A stretch of 64,000 nucleotides of DNA from Pseudomonas benzenivorans (GCF_033547155.1 NZ_CP137892.1:3782001-3846000), one strand, 5' to 3'; shown: positions 44,096 through 58,014, counted from the first letter of the stretch. The notes: generated by a model from the sequence alone, not told the origin. Program-made: numbers and translations.

Positions 44096-44779
44096 TCAGC
44101 GCCCTCCTTCCAGGCGGAAATACAGGGTCTTGACCGCCTCGCGGGCCACTGCCAGGCCGTTCTCGGTACGCGGGGCGAAGCGCCAGCGCACCGCGGCGCG
44201 GCGCGCCTCGCGCTCGAAGACGTTCTGCGGGCTGGCCTCGAGCACCCGCAGGTTCTCCACCGCGCCGGCGCGGTTGATGGTGAAGGCCAGCTTGACATGG
44301 CCCTGGATGCCGCGCTGCAGGGCGTAACGCGGATACTCGGGGCTGACGTCGTTGAGCGGCATCACCTCGCTTTCCGGGCCGCCGGGGCGGCCGGCGGACT
44401 CGCTCGGCGCCTCCGCGCCGGGCGCCGTGGCACCGGCCACCAGGCCGCTGAGGCTCGGCGCCGGGGCGCTGGCCAGGCTGACCGCGCTGCTCAGGTTCGG
44501 CAGCGGCAGGTCCAGGGTCGGCAGGCTGGGGCTCGGCGCCATGGCCGTGGGGGCACTGGGCATCGGCGGCTGCGGCGGCTGCGCCTGGGGTGGCTGCGGC
44601 GCCTGCTGGCGACTGCGCGGCGCGCTGCTGCTGGACTCGCCGTCCAGACGCACGAAGTTGGCCACCACCAGCGGCTCGTCGGACGGCTGGCTTTGCGGCG
44701 GCGCCACCATGTAGAGCATCAGCGCGAACAACGCCAGGGCCATCAGGCAAGCCCCCAGGAACGACAGCGCCAGACGCAT
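44096..44779 (-). CDS. tonB: TonB energy transducer (TonB2 type)
   Basis: The 227-residue protein has an N-terminal membrane anchor (LALSFLGACLMALALFALMLYMV), a Pro/Gln-rich periplasmic spacer (about residues 55-120) and a C-terminal TonB domain with SPEYPRYALQRGIQGHVKLAFT, GAVENLRVLEASP, FEREARRAAVRWRF. The C-terminal TonB domain binds TonB boxes of outer-membrane receptors. Stop overlaps nothing, start overlaps exbD by 1 bp. Shorter than TonB1, typical of TonB2. Confidence 0.93.
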   Translation of the reverse strand: MRLALSFLGACLMALALFALMLYMVAPPQSQPSDEPLVVANFVRLDGESSSSAPRSRQQAPQPPQAQPPQPPMPSAPTAMAPSPSLPTLDLPLPNLSSAVSLASAPAPSLSGLVAGATAPGAEAPSESAGRPGGPESEVMPLNDVSPEYPRYALQRGIQGHVKLAFTINRAGAVENLRVLEASPQNVFEREARRAAVRWRFAPRTENGLAVAREAVKTLYFRLEGGR

Positions 44780-45189
44780 CAGAGCGCTCCCGAACTGGCG
44801 GCCAGGGCCACGTCCTGCACCCCGGCCAGGCGCGCCTGGTCCATCACCTGTACCACCAGGCCGGTGCGCGCGTCCTGGTCGGCCTGCACCACCACCGCGC
44901 CGTCCGGCTGATCGACGCGCAGGCGCTCAACATGGGCGCGTACGCTGCGCACGTCGACCACCTGCTTGTCCAGCCAGACCTGGCCGTCGGCGGTGATGGC
45001 GATGAGGATATTGCCCTTGTCCTGGGGGCTGGCGGTCTGCGCCTGGGGACGCTGCACCTCGACCCCCGACTCCTTGATGAAGGAGCTGGTGACGATGAAG
45101 AAGATCAGCATGATGAAGACCACATCGAGCATCGGCGTCAGGTCGATGCCGGTGTCCTCGTCTTGCTGGTGATGGCGACGCATTCTCAT
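44779..45189 (-). CDS. exbD: ExbD proton-channel subunit
   Basis: The 136-residue ExbD/TolR protein has the single membrane helix with the essential aspartate in LTPMLDVVFIMLIFFIVTSS (Asp at about residue 21) and a periplasmic domain. The start ATG at 45189 or the next at 45183 are both possible (MRMRRHHQQ). It forms with ExbB the proton channel that energises TonB. 11 bp after exbB. Confidence 0.94.
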   Translation of the reverse strand: MRMRRHHQQDEDTGIDLTPMLDVVFIMLIFFIVTSSFIKESGVEVQRPQAQTASPQDKGNILIAITADGQVWLDKQVVDVRSVRAHVERLRVDQPDGAVVVQADQDARTGLVVQVMDQARLAGVQDVALAASSGAL

Positions 45190-45200
45190 GGTTGCAGCTC

Positions 45201-45749
45201 TCAGTCGTGACGCAGCTGGTCGGCCAGCCGCTCGAGGGCCCGGCGGGCGTCGCGTTCCAGACGCGCCAGGCTGAACAATCCGCTGATGGCCAGGACCATC
45301 CCGGCCAGGGTCGGCAGGGTCGCCTGCCACACGCCCGCGGCCATGGCACGGGGGTTGCCGGTGCCGTTGATGGCCAGCACGTCGAACACCGCGACCATGC
45401 CGCTGACGGTGCCGAGCAGGCCGAGCAGCGGGTACAGCGCCACCAGGGTCTTGCCCAGGCGCAGGGGCCCGGCCAGTTGCTGCCGGGCCTGGGCCAGCCA
45501 GGCGCTGCGCACCGCCCGCTGCCAGCTGCCGGCCTCCTCGGCCAGCAGCTGCTGCCAGGCCCGGCGGCGCTCACGCACCCAGCGCGGGAAGACCCGGCGC
45601 ATGAACCAGAAGCGCTCGAACACCAGGGTCCAGAACAGCACGCAGAGCCCGGCCAGGCCCCACATCACCACGCCGCCGGCGGCCATCAGGTCGAACAGCG
45701 CATGGCCGCCGTCGAGCAGCCGCAGCCACAGGCCGAAGCCGTCAGTCAC
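45201..45749 (-). CDS. exbB: ExbB/TolQ-like proton-channel subunit
   Basis: The 182-residue protein has the first membrane segment GVVMWGLAGLCVLFWTLVFERFWFM and two C-terminal helices around GKTLVALYPLLGLLGTVSGMVAVF and ATLPTLAGMVLAISGLFSLARL. Conserved TolQ/ExbB glycine-rich PLLGLLGTVSGM motif with the Thr is intact. Its start overlaps the TtpC-like gene by 8 bp. ExbB2-like length. Confidence 0.94.
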   Translation of the reverse strand: MTDGFGLWLRLLDGGHALFDLMAAGGVVMWGLAGLCVLFWTLVFERFWFMRRVFPRWVRERRRAWQQLLAEEAGSWQRAVRSAWLAQARQQLAGPLRLGKTLVALYPLLGLLGTVSGMVAVFDVLAINGTGNPRAMAAGVWQATLPTLAGMVLAISGLFSLARLERDARRALERLADQLRHD

Positions 45750-47091
45750 GGCGCGGCGCCCCGGACAGGTGCAGGGCGATCAGCCCGGCGCTCTGCTGCT
45801 CGAGCAACTGGATCAGGCCCTTGCTGCGGCTGGCCAGCAGGCTGTGCAGGAACAGCAGCGGGATCGCCACCACCAGGCCCAGCACCGTGGTCACCAGGGC
45901 CTGGGAGATGCCGTCGGCCATCAGCCGCGAGTCGCCGCCACCGCTCTGGGTGATGGCCTGGAAGGTGACGATCATGCCGGTCACGGTGCCCAGCAGGCCG
46001 AGCAGCGGCGCCACCGCGGCCAGCAGCTTGAGCAGCCCCTGGCCCTTCTCCAGCGGCGGGGTCTCCTGCAGGATCGCCTCGTCCAGCTTCAGCTCCAGAG
46101 TCTCCAGGTCGGCCAGCTGCGGCTTGGGCCCCAGCACGCCGATCACCCGGCCCAGGGGGTTGTCGGCGCGCGGCGTGCCCAGCTCGCGAATCTGCGCGCC
46201 GACCCCGCGGCCGACGCCGGCCAGGTACACCAGGCGCCAGAACGCCAGGACCAGGCCCAACGCCCCCAATGCCAGGATCAGGCCACCGACCAGCCCCCCC
46301 TGCTGCACCCGATCCCACAGGCTCGGCTGGCGCTGCAACTGCGCCAGCAGGTTGCCGCGGCTGGGGTCGATCGGCAGAGGGGCCAGGGCGTTTGCGCTCT
46401 CCAGGTAATCGTTCACCAGGCCCAGGCCGGAGGGCTGGCGCAACGGCGCCAGCAGCTCGCCGGCATCGGCGTCGTAGCGCAGGAAGGCGTCCTCGCCGAA
46501 GGCGGCGAAGCTGCCGACCCGCAGCACCGGCTGCACCCGGCGCACGCCGTCGGCGGCCACCACCGGCAGCTCCAGGCGCTCGATGCGGCCGCTGGCGGCC
46601 AGGTCTTCGAGCAGTAGCATCCAGTAGCCGTCGAGGTCTTCGGCCGACGGCAGGCTGCGGCTCTCGGCCAGGTCCTCGAGGCGCTGCAGGCGCTCGGGGT
46701 ACTGGGCGTTGAGCAGGCTGTCCTGCCACTGCCCGGCGACATCGCCGGCGCTCTGCCGGACCACGCCGAACAGCTCGCCGAGGTGGCCGGCGCGCTGGGC
46801 CAGCAGCTTTTCCTGCGCGGCCAGTTCGGCCTCCAGGCGATCGAACTCGGCCTTCAGCCGCGCGGCTTCGGCTTCCTGCACCTGCAAGGCGGCCTTGGCC
46901 GTGGCCAGCAAGCGGGCCCGCTCGCCCCGCTCGGCGACGAAGGCCTGCTCGCGCGTGGCCATGGCCGAAGCCTCGGCGGCCCGCTCGCTGCGGATGCGCT
47001 GCAGCAGTTGATCGGGATTGAGCGGCTCGGCGGCGCCGGCCAGAGCCGGCAACAGGCCGAGAAGCGCGGCGGCGAGAAAACGGCGGTTCAT
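45742..47091 (-). CDS. TtpC-like MotA/TolQ/ExbB protein of the TonB2 system
   Basis: The 449-residue protein has a signal peptide (MNRRFLAAALLGLLPALAGA), a long coiled-coil periplasmic region (about residues 30-140, with RLKAEFDRLEAELAAQEKLL), then a membrane segment near 275 and a MotA/TolQ/ExbB domain with LLAAVAPLLGLLGTVTGMIV and ALVTTVLGLVVAIPLLF. This layout is that of TtpC, required with TonB2-ExbB2-ExbD2 in Vibrio. The start MNRRF removes a 48-codon non-family extension; it overlaps the DUF3450 stop by 4 bp. Confidence 0.9.
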   Translation of the reverse strand: MNRRFLAAALLGLLPALAGAAEPLNPDQLLQRIRSERAAEASAMATREQAFVAERGERARLLATAKAALQVQEAEAARLKAEFDRLEAELAAQEKLLAQRAGHLGELFGVVRQSAGDVAGQWQDSLLNAQYPERLQRLEDLAESRSLPSAEDLDGYWMLLLEDLAASGRIERLELPVVAADGVRRVQPVLRVGSFAAFGEDAFLRYDADAGELLAPLRQPSGLGLVNDYLESANALAPLPIDPSRGNLLAQLQRQPSLWDRVQQGGLVGGLILALGALGLVLAFWRLVYLAGVGRGVGAQIRELGTPRADNPLGRVIGVLGPKPQLADLETLELKLDEAILQETPPLEKGQGLLKLLAAVAPLLGLLGTVTGMIVTFQAITQSGGGDSRLMADGISQALVTTVLGLVVAIPLLFLHSLLASRSKGLIQLLEQQSAGLIALHLSGAPRRD

Positions 47092-47858
47092 CGGACAGCC
47101 TCCTGGTTCAGCGGGCGCACCGGCAGTTCGAGCAGTGCCGGAGCCTGCTCCTGGCGGGCGATGGCGATGGCCTGGTGCAGCGGGCGCCGGGCAGCGCCGT
47201 CGAGCAGCTGCCAACTGCCGCTCTGCGGGTTCCACCAGCCGCTCTCGTGACCGTCGAGGGTCTGGTAGTAGAGCATGGTGCGGCCGAGCCGGAGGAACTC
47301 GACGCTGCGGGTACCGGCTTCGCTCGCCAATTCGCCGCGCCAGGCCTCCAGGGTGCGGCCATAGTCGCTCTCGACCTGGTAGGCCTCGAGGATGCGCCGG
47401 TACTTCTCCGCCAGGCTGACGTCGGCACGTGGCAGCAGCTCCTGCAACTGGGCCAGGCGGTCGCTGCGCTCCTCGGGCAGGAACGGCAGGTCGGCGGCGA
47501 CGAACTGGCCGAGCACCTCGACCATCCGGCGCATCTGCGGCGTGACCGCCTCCTGGGTACGCTCGATGCCATCCAGCTGCTGCTGATAGCCCGCCAACTC
47601 CTTGCGCTGGGCCGCCACCAACTCGCGCAGCTGGGCGTTGTAACCCTTCAGCGCCTCGGCTTGCTGCAGGGCATTGCGGTATTCGCCAAGCATCGCCCGG
47701 CTGGCGTCATCCAATTGCTCGATGCGCGCCTGCGAGGCCTTGGCCTCGGCGGCCAGGCGCTGGCTTTCGTCCAGCGCGGCGTCCAACGGCGCCGCCAACA
47801 GCGGCGTGCTGCCAAGCAGCAGGGCGATGCCCAGGCTGCGGAAGGGGAACGGGTTCAT
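47088..47858 (-). CDS. DUF3450 periplasmic coiled-coil protein
   Basis: The 256-residue protein has a signal peptide (PFRSLGIALLLGSTPLLAA) and a long coiled coil (LDESQRLAAEAKASQARIEQ, ALKGYNAQLRELVAAQRKELA), as in DUF3450. DUF3450 genes head TonB2/TtpC clusters. The start at MNPFPFRS has AAGGA 6 bp upstream; the upstream ATG at 47897 gives a less typical signal. It is the first gene of the operon. Function unknown. Confidence 0.88.
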   Translation of the reverse strand: MNPFPFRSLGIALLLGSTPLLAAPLDAALDESQRLAAEAKASQARIEQLDDASRAMLGEYRNALQQAEALKGYNAQLRELVAAQRKELAGYQQQLDGIERTQEAVTPQMRRMVEVLGQFVAADLPFLPEERSDRLAQLQELLPRADVSLAEKYRRILEAYQVESDYGRTLEAWRGELASEAGTRSVEFLRLGRTMLYYQTLDGHESGWWNPQSGSWQLLDGAARRPLHQAIAIARQEQAPALLELPVRPLNQEAVR

Positions 47859-47890
47859 GGGGGTCCTTAAGCGGCGGGCCATCTCAAAAC

Positions 47891-47903
47891 GAAACATTAT
47901 AAC
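47891..47903 (-). promoter_or_regulatory. Zur-like half/full site upstream of the TonB2 operon
   Basis: On the minus strand GTTATAATGTTTC, with about 10 of 13 bases agreeing with a GTTATAATATAAC-type Zur palindrome, lies 33 bp before the DUF3450 start. It is close to the promoter, so zinc control of the operon is possible. The second half is degenerate. Confidence 0.35.
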
Positions 47904-48007
47904 CTTTCTTAACTCAAATCTAGCGCACAGCCGGACGGAGTTCTATAGACGACTGCTGGCAGGCACATCGCCCAGAGGGCATAAGCGATCTCTTGGGAGG
48001 TCGACAT

Positions 48008-48026
48008 AGTAAAGATAACCATTATC
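48008..48026. promoter_or_regulatory. Candidate Fur box between the TonB2 operon and oprG
   Basis: The 19-bp sequence AGTAAAGATAACCATTATC matches 15 of 19 positions of the classical GATAATGATAATCATTATC consensus (counted by eye). It lies 150 bp from DUF3450 and 144 bp from the OmpW/OprG gene. It could control either or both divergent transcripts. Confidence 0.55.
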
Positions 48027-48086
48027 ACCTGCAGCCAGACGCGAAAGCAACGGACAAAAGGCCGCAGAAGGCCGGGGGGGCTTTTA

Positions 48087-48100
48087 TTGAGCTGGATCAA
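48087..48100 (+). promoter_or_regulatory. ANR/FNR-like box upstream of oprG
   Basis: TTGAGCTGGATCAA matches TTGAT-N4-ATCAA with one mismatch. A -10-like TAACAT at 48122-48127 would place the transcription start near 48134, so the box centre (48093.5) is at about -41, the class II activator position. Oxygen-dependent control of OprG by ANR is known in P. aeruginosa. Confidence 0.55.
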
Positions 48101-48169
48101 GTGTCGATTTTCTTAGCCCCCTAACATCATTCGCAACCAACAGCCCTCGATGACTCGACCGGAGCCACC

Positions 48170-48856
48170 ATGCGCAAGTCCCTGCTCACCCTCTCCCTCC
48201 TGGCCATGGCAGTGGCCGCCCCCCTCGCCCAGGCCTACCAGGCCGGCGATATCCTGGTCCGTGCCGGCGCCATCACCGTCGATCCGCAAGAGAACAGCAG
48301 CGATATCTGGGTGGGAGCACTGAACAGCAACGTAGCCGGCACCAAGGCCTCGCTCAACAGCGACACCCAGCTGGGCCTGAACTTCGCCTATATGCTGAAC
48401 GATCACCTCGGCATCGAACTGCTGGCGGCGACGCCCTTCACCCATGATGTCGGCGTGAAAGGCATGCCGGGCGCCTTCGCCGGCCTGAACGGCAAGCTGG
48501 GCGAGCTCAAGCAGCTGCCGCCGACCCTGAGCCTGGTGTATTACCCGCTGGACGGCGGTTCGCGCTTCCAGCCCTATGTAGGCGCGGGCATCAATTACAC
48601 CTGGTTCTTCGACGACAAGCTGAGCAGCGAAGCCGAGACCAAGGGCTTCCGTGGCCTGGACATGGAGGACTCCTGGGGCCTGGCCGCTCAACTGGGCATG
48701 GACTACATGCTCGGCGAAAACCTGCTGATCAACGGCCAGGTGCGCTATATCGACATCGACACCACGGGCACCACCTCCTTTGCCGGGCAGAAGGTCAAGG
48801 TCGATGTGGAAGTCGATCCCTGGGTCTATATGGTCGGCCTGGGCTACCGATTCTGA
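48170..48856 (+). CDS. oprG: OmpW/OprG-family outer membrane porin
   Basis: The 228-residue outer-membrane beta-barrel has a signal peptide (MRKSLLTLSLLAMAVAAPLAQA) and family motifs DILVRAGAITVDP, YMLNDHLGIELLAATPFTHDV, LPPTLSLVYYPL, FQPYVGAGINYTWFF and terminal VGLGYRF (C-terminal Phe). OmpW/OprG barrels allow passage of small hydrophobic molecules. Expression is expected to respond to oxygen and iron, consistent with the ANR-like and Fur-like sites upstream. A terminator follows. Confidence 0.95.
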   Translation: MRKSLLTLSLLAMAVAAPLAQAYQAGDILVRAGAITVDPQENSSDIWVGALNSNVAGTKASLNSDTQLGLNFAYMLNDHLGIELLAATPFTHDVGVKGMPGAFAGLNGKLGELKQLPPTLSLVYYPLDGGSRFQPYVGAGINYTWFFDDKLSSEAETKGFRGLDMEDSWGLAAQLGMDYMLGENLLINGQVRYIDIDTTGTTSFAGQKVKVDVEVDPWVYMVGLGYRF

Positions 48857-48870
48857 GTCCCTGCCCCACG

Positions 48871-48899
48871 AAAAAGCCGGCATTGCGCCGGCTTTTTTA
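48871..48899 (+). terminator. Rho-independent terminator after oprG
   Basis: AAAAAGCCGGC-ATTGC-GCCGGCTTTTTT stem-loop with U-tract, 14 bp after the stop. It uses the same stem sequence as the ppa terminator. Confidence 0.9.
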
Positions 48900-48912
48900 T
48901 TCAGTGCACGCC

Positions 48913-49845
48913 TCAGGCGAGGCCCAACAGGCGCTGCAGCCCCAGGCGCAGCGGGGTGGGCGGCGGCAGCCGGTAACCGTCCTGCAAGCGCCGGTTGTCC
49001 GCCCGCGAATGACGGATATCGCCGGGACGCGGGGCCTGGTGGCTGACCGCCGGCAGGCCGCCGAACAGCCCGCCGATCTCGGCCAGTAGCTGGTTGAGAC
49101 TGGTGGCCTGGTTCCAGCCGACGTTCACCGCCCCCGGCACGGCCGCAGGCGCAGACAGCGCCTGCAGCAGCACCGCGATCAGGTCGGCGATGTAGAAGAA
49201 GTCGCGGGTCTGCTCGCCATCGCCGAACACCGTGATCGGCTGCCCCTGCTGGGCGCGCTGGGTGAAGATGCTGATCACCCCGGAATAGGGCGAGGACGGA
49301 TCCTGGCGCGGCCCGAAGATGTTGAAGAAGCGGAAGATCGCCGGCTCCAGGCCATGCTGGCGCCGATAGAAGTCCAGGTAATGCTCGCTGGCCAGCTTGT
49401 CCGCCGCGTAGGGCGTCAGCGGCGCCTTCGGCGTGTCCTCGTCGATGGCCTGGCCTTCGCCGTTATTGCCATAGACCGCTGCACTGGAGGCGAACAGCAC
49501 GCGCCTGACGCCGTGCACGCGCATGGCCTCGCAGACGTTGAGGGTGCCGACGAAGTTGCTCCTGTGGGTACTCACCGGGTCATCCACCGAAGCCTGAACC
49601 GAGGCCACCGCCGCCAGGTGCGCCACCGCGCGACAACCGGCCACGGCCTCGTTCACCTGCGCGGCGTCGGCCACGTCGCCTTCGATCAGCTGCAGACGCG
49701 GGTTGTCCAGCGGTAGATTGCTGCGCTTGCCCATCGACAGGTCGTCCAGCACCCGTACGGCCCGGCCTTGGGCGAGCAGGGCGTCGACCAGGTGCGAGCC
49801 GATGAAACCGGCACCGCCGGTAATCAGGATGGGCGCGTCAGACAT
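48913..49845 (-). CDS. NAD-dependent sugar-nucleotide epimerase/dehydratase
   Basis: The 310-residue extended SDR has GGAGFIGSHLVDAL (residues about 9-22), the YxxxK motif in PYAADKLASEHY, SSAAVYGNNG and FFNIFGPRQDPSSPYSGVIS. It resembles GalE-like or WbpP-type enzymes acting on UDP-sugars. The precise substrate is not known; a role in surface polysaccharide is inferred. The start MSDAPILITGG overlaps the next gene by 8 bp. Confidence 0.92.
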   Translation of the reverse strand: MSDAPILITGGAGFIGSHLVDALLAQGRAVRVLDDLSMGKRSNLPLDNPRLQLIEGDVADAAQVNEAVAGCRAVAHLAAVASVQASVDDPVSTHRSNFVGTLNVCEAMRVHGVRRVLFASSAAVYGNNGEGQAIDEDTPKAPLTPYAADKLASEHYLDFYRRQHGLEPAIFRFFNIFGPRQDPSSPYSGVISIFTQRAQQGQPITVFGDGEQTRDFFYIADLIAVLLQALSAPAAVPGAVNVGWNQATSLNQLLAEIGGLFGGLPAVSHQAPRPGDIRHSRADNRRLQDGYRLPPPTPLRLGLQRLLGLA

Positions 49846-50722
49846 GGCGGTAGTAGCGGTCCAGCAGGCTCGGCAGCCCGGCGCGCCAGGCGCGCGGCTT
49901 GATGCCGAAGGTATGGAGGATCTTCTTGCAGGCCAGCACCGCATGCTGCGGCTCTTCGGCCGCATCGGGACGCGCGGCATGGGCCTGGGGGCTGATTTCC
50001 TCCACCAGGTCGTGGCGGTAGTTGCGCGCCTCGCTCAACACTGCCTGCCCCAAGGCCAGGGAGGTGGTCGCCTCATGGCCGCCGTAGTGGTAGGTACCCC
50101 ACAGCGGCGACTGGCAATCGAGCTGTTTGAGCACGGCGAGGATCACCCGGGCGGCATCGTCCACCGGCGTCGGGTTGCCGCGCCTGTCGTCGGCGAGGCT
50201 CAGCTCGCCGCCCGCCTCGGCCCGAGCCAGGAAGCGCGCCAGCAGGCCCTGGGGACTGTCGTCCAGCAACCAGCCGAAGCGCAGCAGCACATGCTTGGGG
50301 CAGACCGCGCGCACGCTCTGCTCCAGACGCATCAAGGCCTGGCCACGGCCGCCCAGGGGCTGAGGGTCTTCCTTCTCGGTGTAGGCGGTCACCCGCGAGC
50401 CGTCGAATACCCGATAGCTGGAAGGCTGCAACAGGCGGATGTCGTGATGCCGGCAGAGCTCGGCCAGGCGCTCGACCGCCCGCTCCTGGGCGACCAGGCG
50501 CGCGGCGTCCACGGCCTCGGCCTGGAACCAGTCGAAGTAGTAGGCCAGGTTGACCAGGGCGTCGGGGCGGGTGTCGTCGAGCAGCTGGGTCAGGCTGGCG
50601 GCATCCCAGCCGCCCTCCGGCGGGCGCGGGGCGAGAAAGCCGATGTCTTCCTCGGCGCCGAGGCGGATCAGAGCCTGCCCCAGCGCGTTACCGCCCCCCA
50701 GCAGCATCAGGCGCATTCGCAT
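49838..50722 (-). CDS. RmlD-like NAD(P)-binding sugar-nucleotide protein
   Basis: The 294-residue protein is related to dTDP-4-dehydrorhamnose reductase-type SDRs: LLGGGNALGQALIRL near the N-terminus (a divergent glycine motif), then DALVNLAYYFDWFQAEAVD, LLQPSSYRVFDG and a C-terminal PTPVDDAARVILAVL and WGTYHYGGHEATTS. Activity unknown. It forms an operon with the epimerase gene and has a divergent start near ssb. Confidence 0.85.
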   Translation of the reverse strand: MRMRLMLLGGGNALGQALIRLGAEEDIGFLAPRPPEGGWDAASLTQLLDDTRPDALVNLAYYFDWFQAEAVDAARLVAQERAVERLAELCRHHDIRLLQPSSYRVFDGSRVTAYTEKEDPQPLGGRGQALMRLEQSVRAVCPKHVLLRFGWLLDDSPQGLLARFLARAEAGGELSLADDRRGNPTPVDDAARVILAVLKQLDCQSPLWGTYHYGGHEATTSLALGQAVLSEARNYRHDLVEEISPQAHAARPDAAEEPQHAVLACKKILHTFGIKPRAWRAGLPSLLDRYYRHV

Positions 50723-50744
50723 GATTTAGGCTGAACTCAGGCGA

Positions 50745-51236
50745 TCAGAAGGGGATGTCGTCGTCGAAGCTGTCGAAGTCCGCCGCCGGCTGGGCCGGCT
50801 GCTGCGGGGCCGGGCGCGAAGCCGGCTGCTGCGGGGCGCGCTGCGGTGCCGGACGCTGCTGCCGCGGTGCGCTGTCGCCGCTGTCGCCGCTCGGGCGGCC
50901 GCCGAGCAGTTGCATGGTGCCCTGCATGTCGACGATGACCTCGGTGGTGTAGCGCTTGACGCCGTCCTTCTCCCACTCGCGGGTCTGCAGCTTGCCCTCG
51001 ATGTACACCTGGGAGCCCTTGCGCAGGTACTCGCCGGCGATCTCGGCGACCTTGCCGAACAGCGCCACGCGGTGCCACTCGGTCTTCTCGACCTTCTGTC
51101 CGGTCTGCTTGTCGGTCCACTGCTCGCTGGTGGCCAGACTCAGGTTGGTCACCGCGTTGCCGCTGGGCAGGTAACGGGTTTCCGGGTCCTGTCCGCAGGT
51201 GCCGACCAGAATGACTTTGTTAACCCCACGGGCCAT
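50745..51236 (-). CDS. ssb: Single-stranded DNA-binding protein
   Basis: The 163-residue SSB has an OB fold ([20 protein letters not shown] ... [36 protein letters not shown]), a Gln/Pro/Arg-rich flexible linker and the acidic C-terminal tip [10 protein letters not shown] that recruits repair and replication proteins. It is next to uvrA, with only an MFS gene between, as in other pseudomonads. Confidence 0.98.
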   Translation of the reverse strand: MARGVNKVILVGTCGQDPETRYLPSGNAVTNLSLATSEQWTDKQTGQKVEKTEWHRVALFGKVAEIAGEYLRKGSQVYIEGKLQTREWEKDGVKRYTTEVIVDMQGTMQLLGGRPSGDSGDSAPRQQRPAPQRAPQQPASRPAPQQPAQPAADFDSFDDDIPF

Positions 51237-51253
51237 AACGTTCTCCTAGGCTT

Positions 51254-52642
51254 TCAGCACGTCGCCGGCGCCGCTTCGATCAGGCGTTCCAGGGACGTGC
51301 GATCCAATTGTTGGGTATCCAGTTTGATGTAGAGGGCGGCCTCGTCACGCACCACCACGGCATCCGCCACTCCGGGCACGGCCAGTAATCGCTCGGCCAG
51401 CCCCGCTTCTTGCAAGGCCGCGGCTGAAAGCGGCAGGCGCAGGCTGGTGACATAAGGCGGTTCGCGCATAGTAACAGCAAAGACCAGCCAAAGCAGGGCC
51501 AGCAGGGCGCAGCCGAGGAACACACCCGACAGGCTGTAGTGCTGATACAGCCAGCCACCGAGGATGCCGCCCAGGGCCGCGCCGAGGAACTGGCTGGTGG
51601 AGTACACCCCCATCGCCGTGCCCTTGCCGCCGGCCGGGGCGACCTTGCTGATCAGCGAGGGCAGCGAGGCCTCCAGCAGGTTGAAGGCAGTGAAGAACAC
51701 CACGGTGCCCAGCACCAGCGCGCGCAGGCTGTCGCCGAACGCCCAGAAGTACAGCTCGCAGGCCAGCAGCACGGCCACCGCACCGAGCAGCACCCGCTTC
51801 ATCCGGCGCTTCTTCTCGCCGTAGATGATGAAGGGCACCATGCCGAAGAAGCCGATCAGCAGCGCGGTCAGGTACACCCACCAGTGCTCTTCCTTGGCCA
51901 GCCCACCCTGCTCCACCAGGGCCAGCGGCAGGGCGACGAAGCTGGCCATGAGGATGGCATGCAGGGCCAGGATGCCGAAGTCCAGACGCAGCAGGTCGGC
52001 GTGCTTGAGCGTCGGCCACAGCGCCTGCTTGGCCACCCCCGACTCGCGGTGCTGCAGCGGCCCGGCCGTGCGCGGCACCAGGCCGGCGACTATCAGGATG
52101 CCCAGCAGGGCCATGGCCGCGGTGGCCCAGAACAGCCCGGACAGGCCGAAGGCGCGGGTCAGCAGCGGCCCGACCACCATGGCGACGGCGAAGGACAGGC
52201 CGATACTCATGCCGATCATGGCCATGGCCTTGGTCCGGTGCTGCTCGCGGGTCAGGTCCGAGAGCAGTGCCATCACCGCCGCGGAGATGGCGCCGGCGCC
52301 CTGCAGCACGCGCCCGGCGATCACCCCCCAGATGGAGTCGGCATTGGCCGCCAGCACGCTGCCGGCGGCGAAGATCAGCAGCCCGGCATAGATCACCGGA
52401 CGCCGGCCGATGCGGTCGCTGAGCATGCCGAAGGGAATCTGCAGCAGCGCCTGGGTCAGGCCGTAGGCGCCGATGGCCAGGCCGATCAGCGCCGGCGTGC
52501 TGTCGGCGAGCTCCATGCCGTAGGTCGCCAGCACCGGCAACACCATGAACATGCCGAGCATGCGGAAGGCGAACACCAGCGCCAGACCACCGGCCGCGCG
52601 GGTTTCACTGCCACTCATGCGCTCGCTGTGCGAATCGTGCAT
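51254..52642 (-). CDS. MFS transporter with C-terminal extra domain
   Basis: The 462-residue major facilitator has twelve hydrophobic segments with typical motifs ([29 protein letters not shown]) and a central loop. The last ~65 residues (about 398-462) after the membrane part form an extra soluble domain, an alternating strand/helix sequence ([26 protein letters not shown]), like a small ferredoxin-like domain. Substrate unknown. It is divergent from uvrA and 17 bp after ssb on the same strand. Confidence 0.9.
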   Translation of the reverse strand: MHDSHSERMSGSETRAAGGLALVFAFRMLGMFMVLPVLATYGMELADSTPALIGLAIGAYGLTQALLQIPFGMLSDRIGRRPVIYAGLLIFAAGSVLAANADSIWGVIAGRVLQGAGAISAAVMALLSDLTREQHRTKAMAMIGMSIGLSFAVAMVVGPLLTRAFGLSGLFWATAAMALLGILIVAGLVPRTAGPLQHRESGVAKQALWPTLKHADLLRLDFGILALHAILMASFVALPLALVEQGGLAKEEHWWVYLTALLIGFFGMVPFIIYGEKKRRMKRVLLGAVAVLLACELYFWAFGDSLRALVLGTVVFFTAFNLLEASLPSLISKVAPAGGKGTAMGVYSTSQFLGAALGGILGGWLYQHYSLSGVFLGCALLALLWLVFAVTMREPPYVTSLRLPLSAAALQEAGLAERLLAVPGVADAVVVRDEAALYIKLDTQQLDRTSLERLIEAAPATC

Positions 52643-52711
52643 TTACCAAAGCCCTACCGAAACAAGGCGGCGATTCTAGCAGCCATCCCGTCCGCGGCAC
52701 AGGCGCGCACT

Positions 52712-52741
52712 TTGCCGCAGGGCGACGCCAGGCCCTATACT
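52712..52741 (+). promoter_or_regulatory. Candidate uvrA promoter
   Basis: TTGCCG (52712-52717) and TATACT (52736-52741) separated by 18 bp, 36 bp before the uvrA GTG. No LexA-type CTG-N10-CAG palindrome was seen in the divergent region. Confidence 0.45.
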
Positions 52742-52776
52742 CGCGGGTTTCCGCCCGCCATGCGAGGCCGCTGTTT

Positions 52777-55632
<2,856 letters not shown>

Positions 55633-55648
55633 CCCGGTCGCCACCGAG

Positions 55649-55685
55649 AACGCAAAAGCCCCGGAAGACCGGGGCTTTTGCGTTT
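55649..55685. terminator. Bidirectional terminator between uvrA and katG
   Basis: A 16-bp stem (AACGCAAAAGCCCCGG) with a 4-nt loop and reverse complement; A-rich and T-rich ends on both sides suit termination of both convergent genes. Confidence 0.9.
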
Positions 55686-55701
55686 ACCGAGGCGCCCAGC
55701 G

Positions 55702-57942
<2,241 letters not shown>

Positions 57943-58014
57943 TCACCCGCCCCGATTGCGCGGCCGGGTGGTGATAGATGAACCGGGGCGCCTAGCGCCG
58001 GGCCGGCGTCTCGA

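Noticed and set aside
48061..48085. Terminator-like AAAAGGCC...GGGGCTTTTA upstream of oprG
   Set aside because: The stem pairs poorly and overlaps the ANR-like site; no gene ends here.
52643..52776. LexA box in front of uvrA
   Set aside because: No CTG-N10-CAG palindrome was found in the divergent region.
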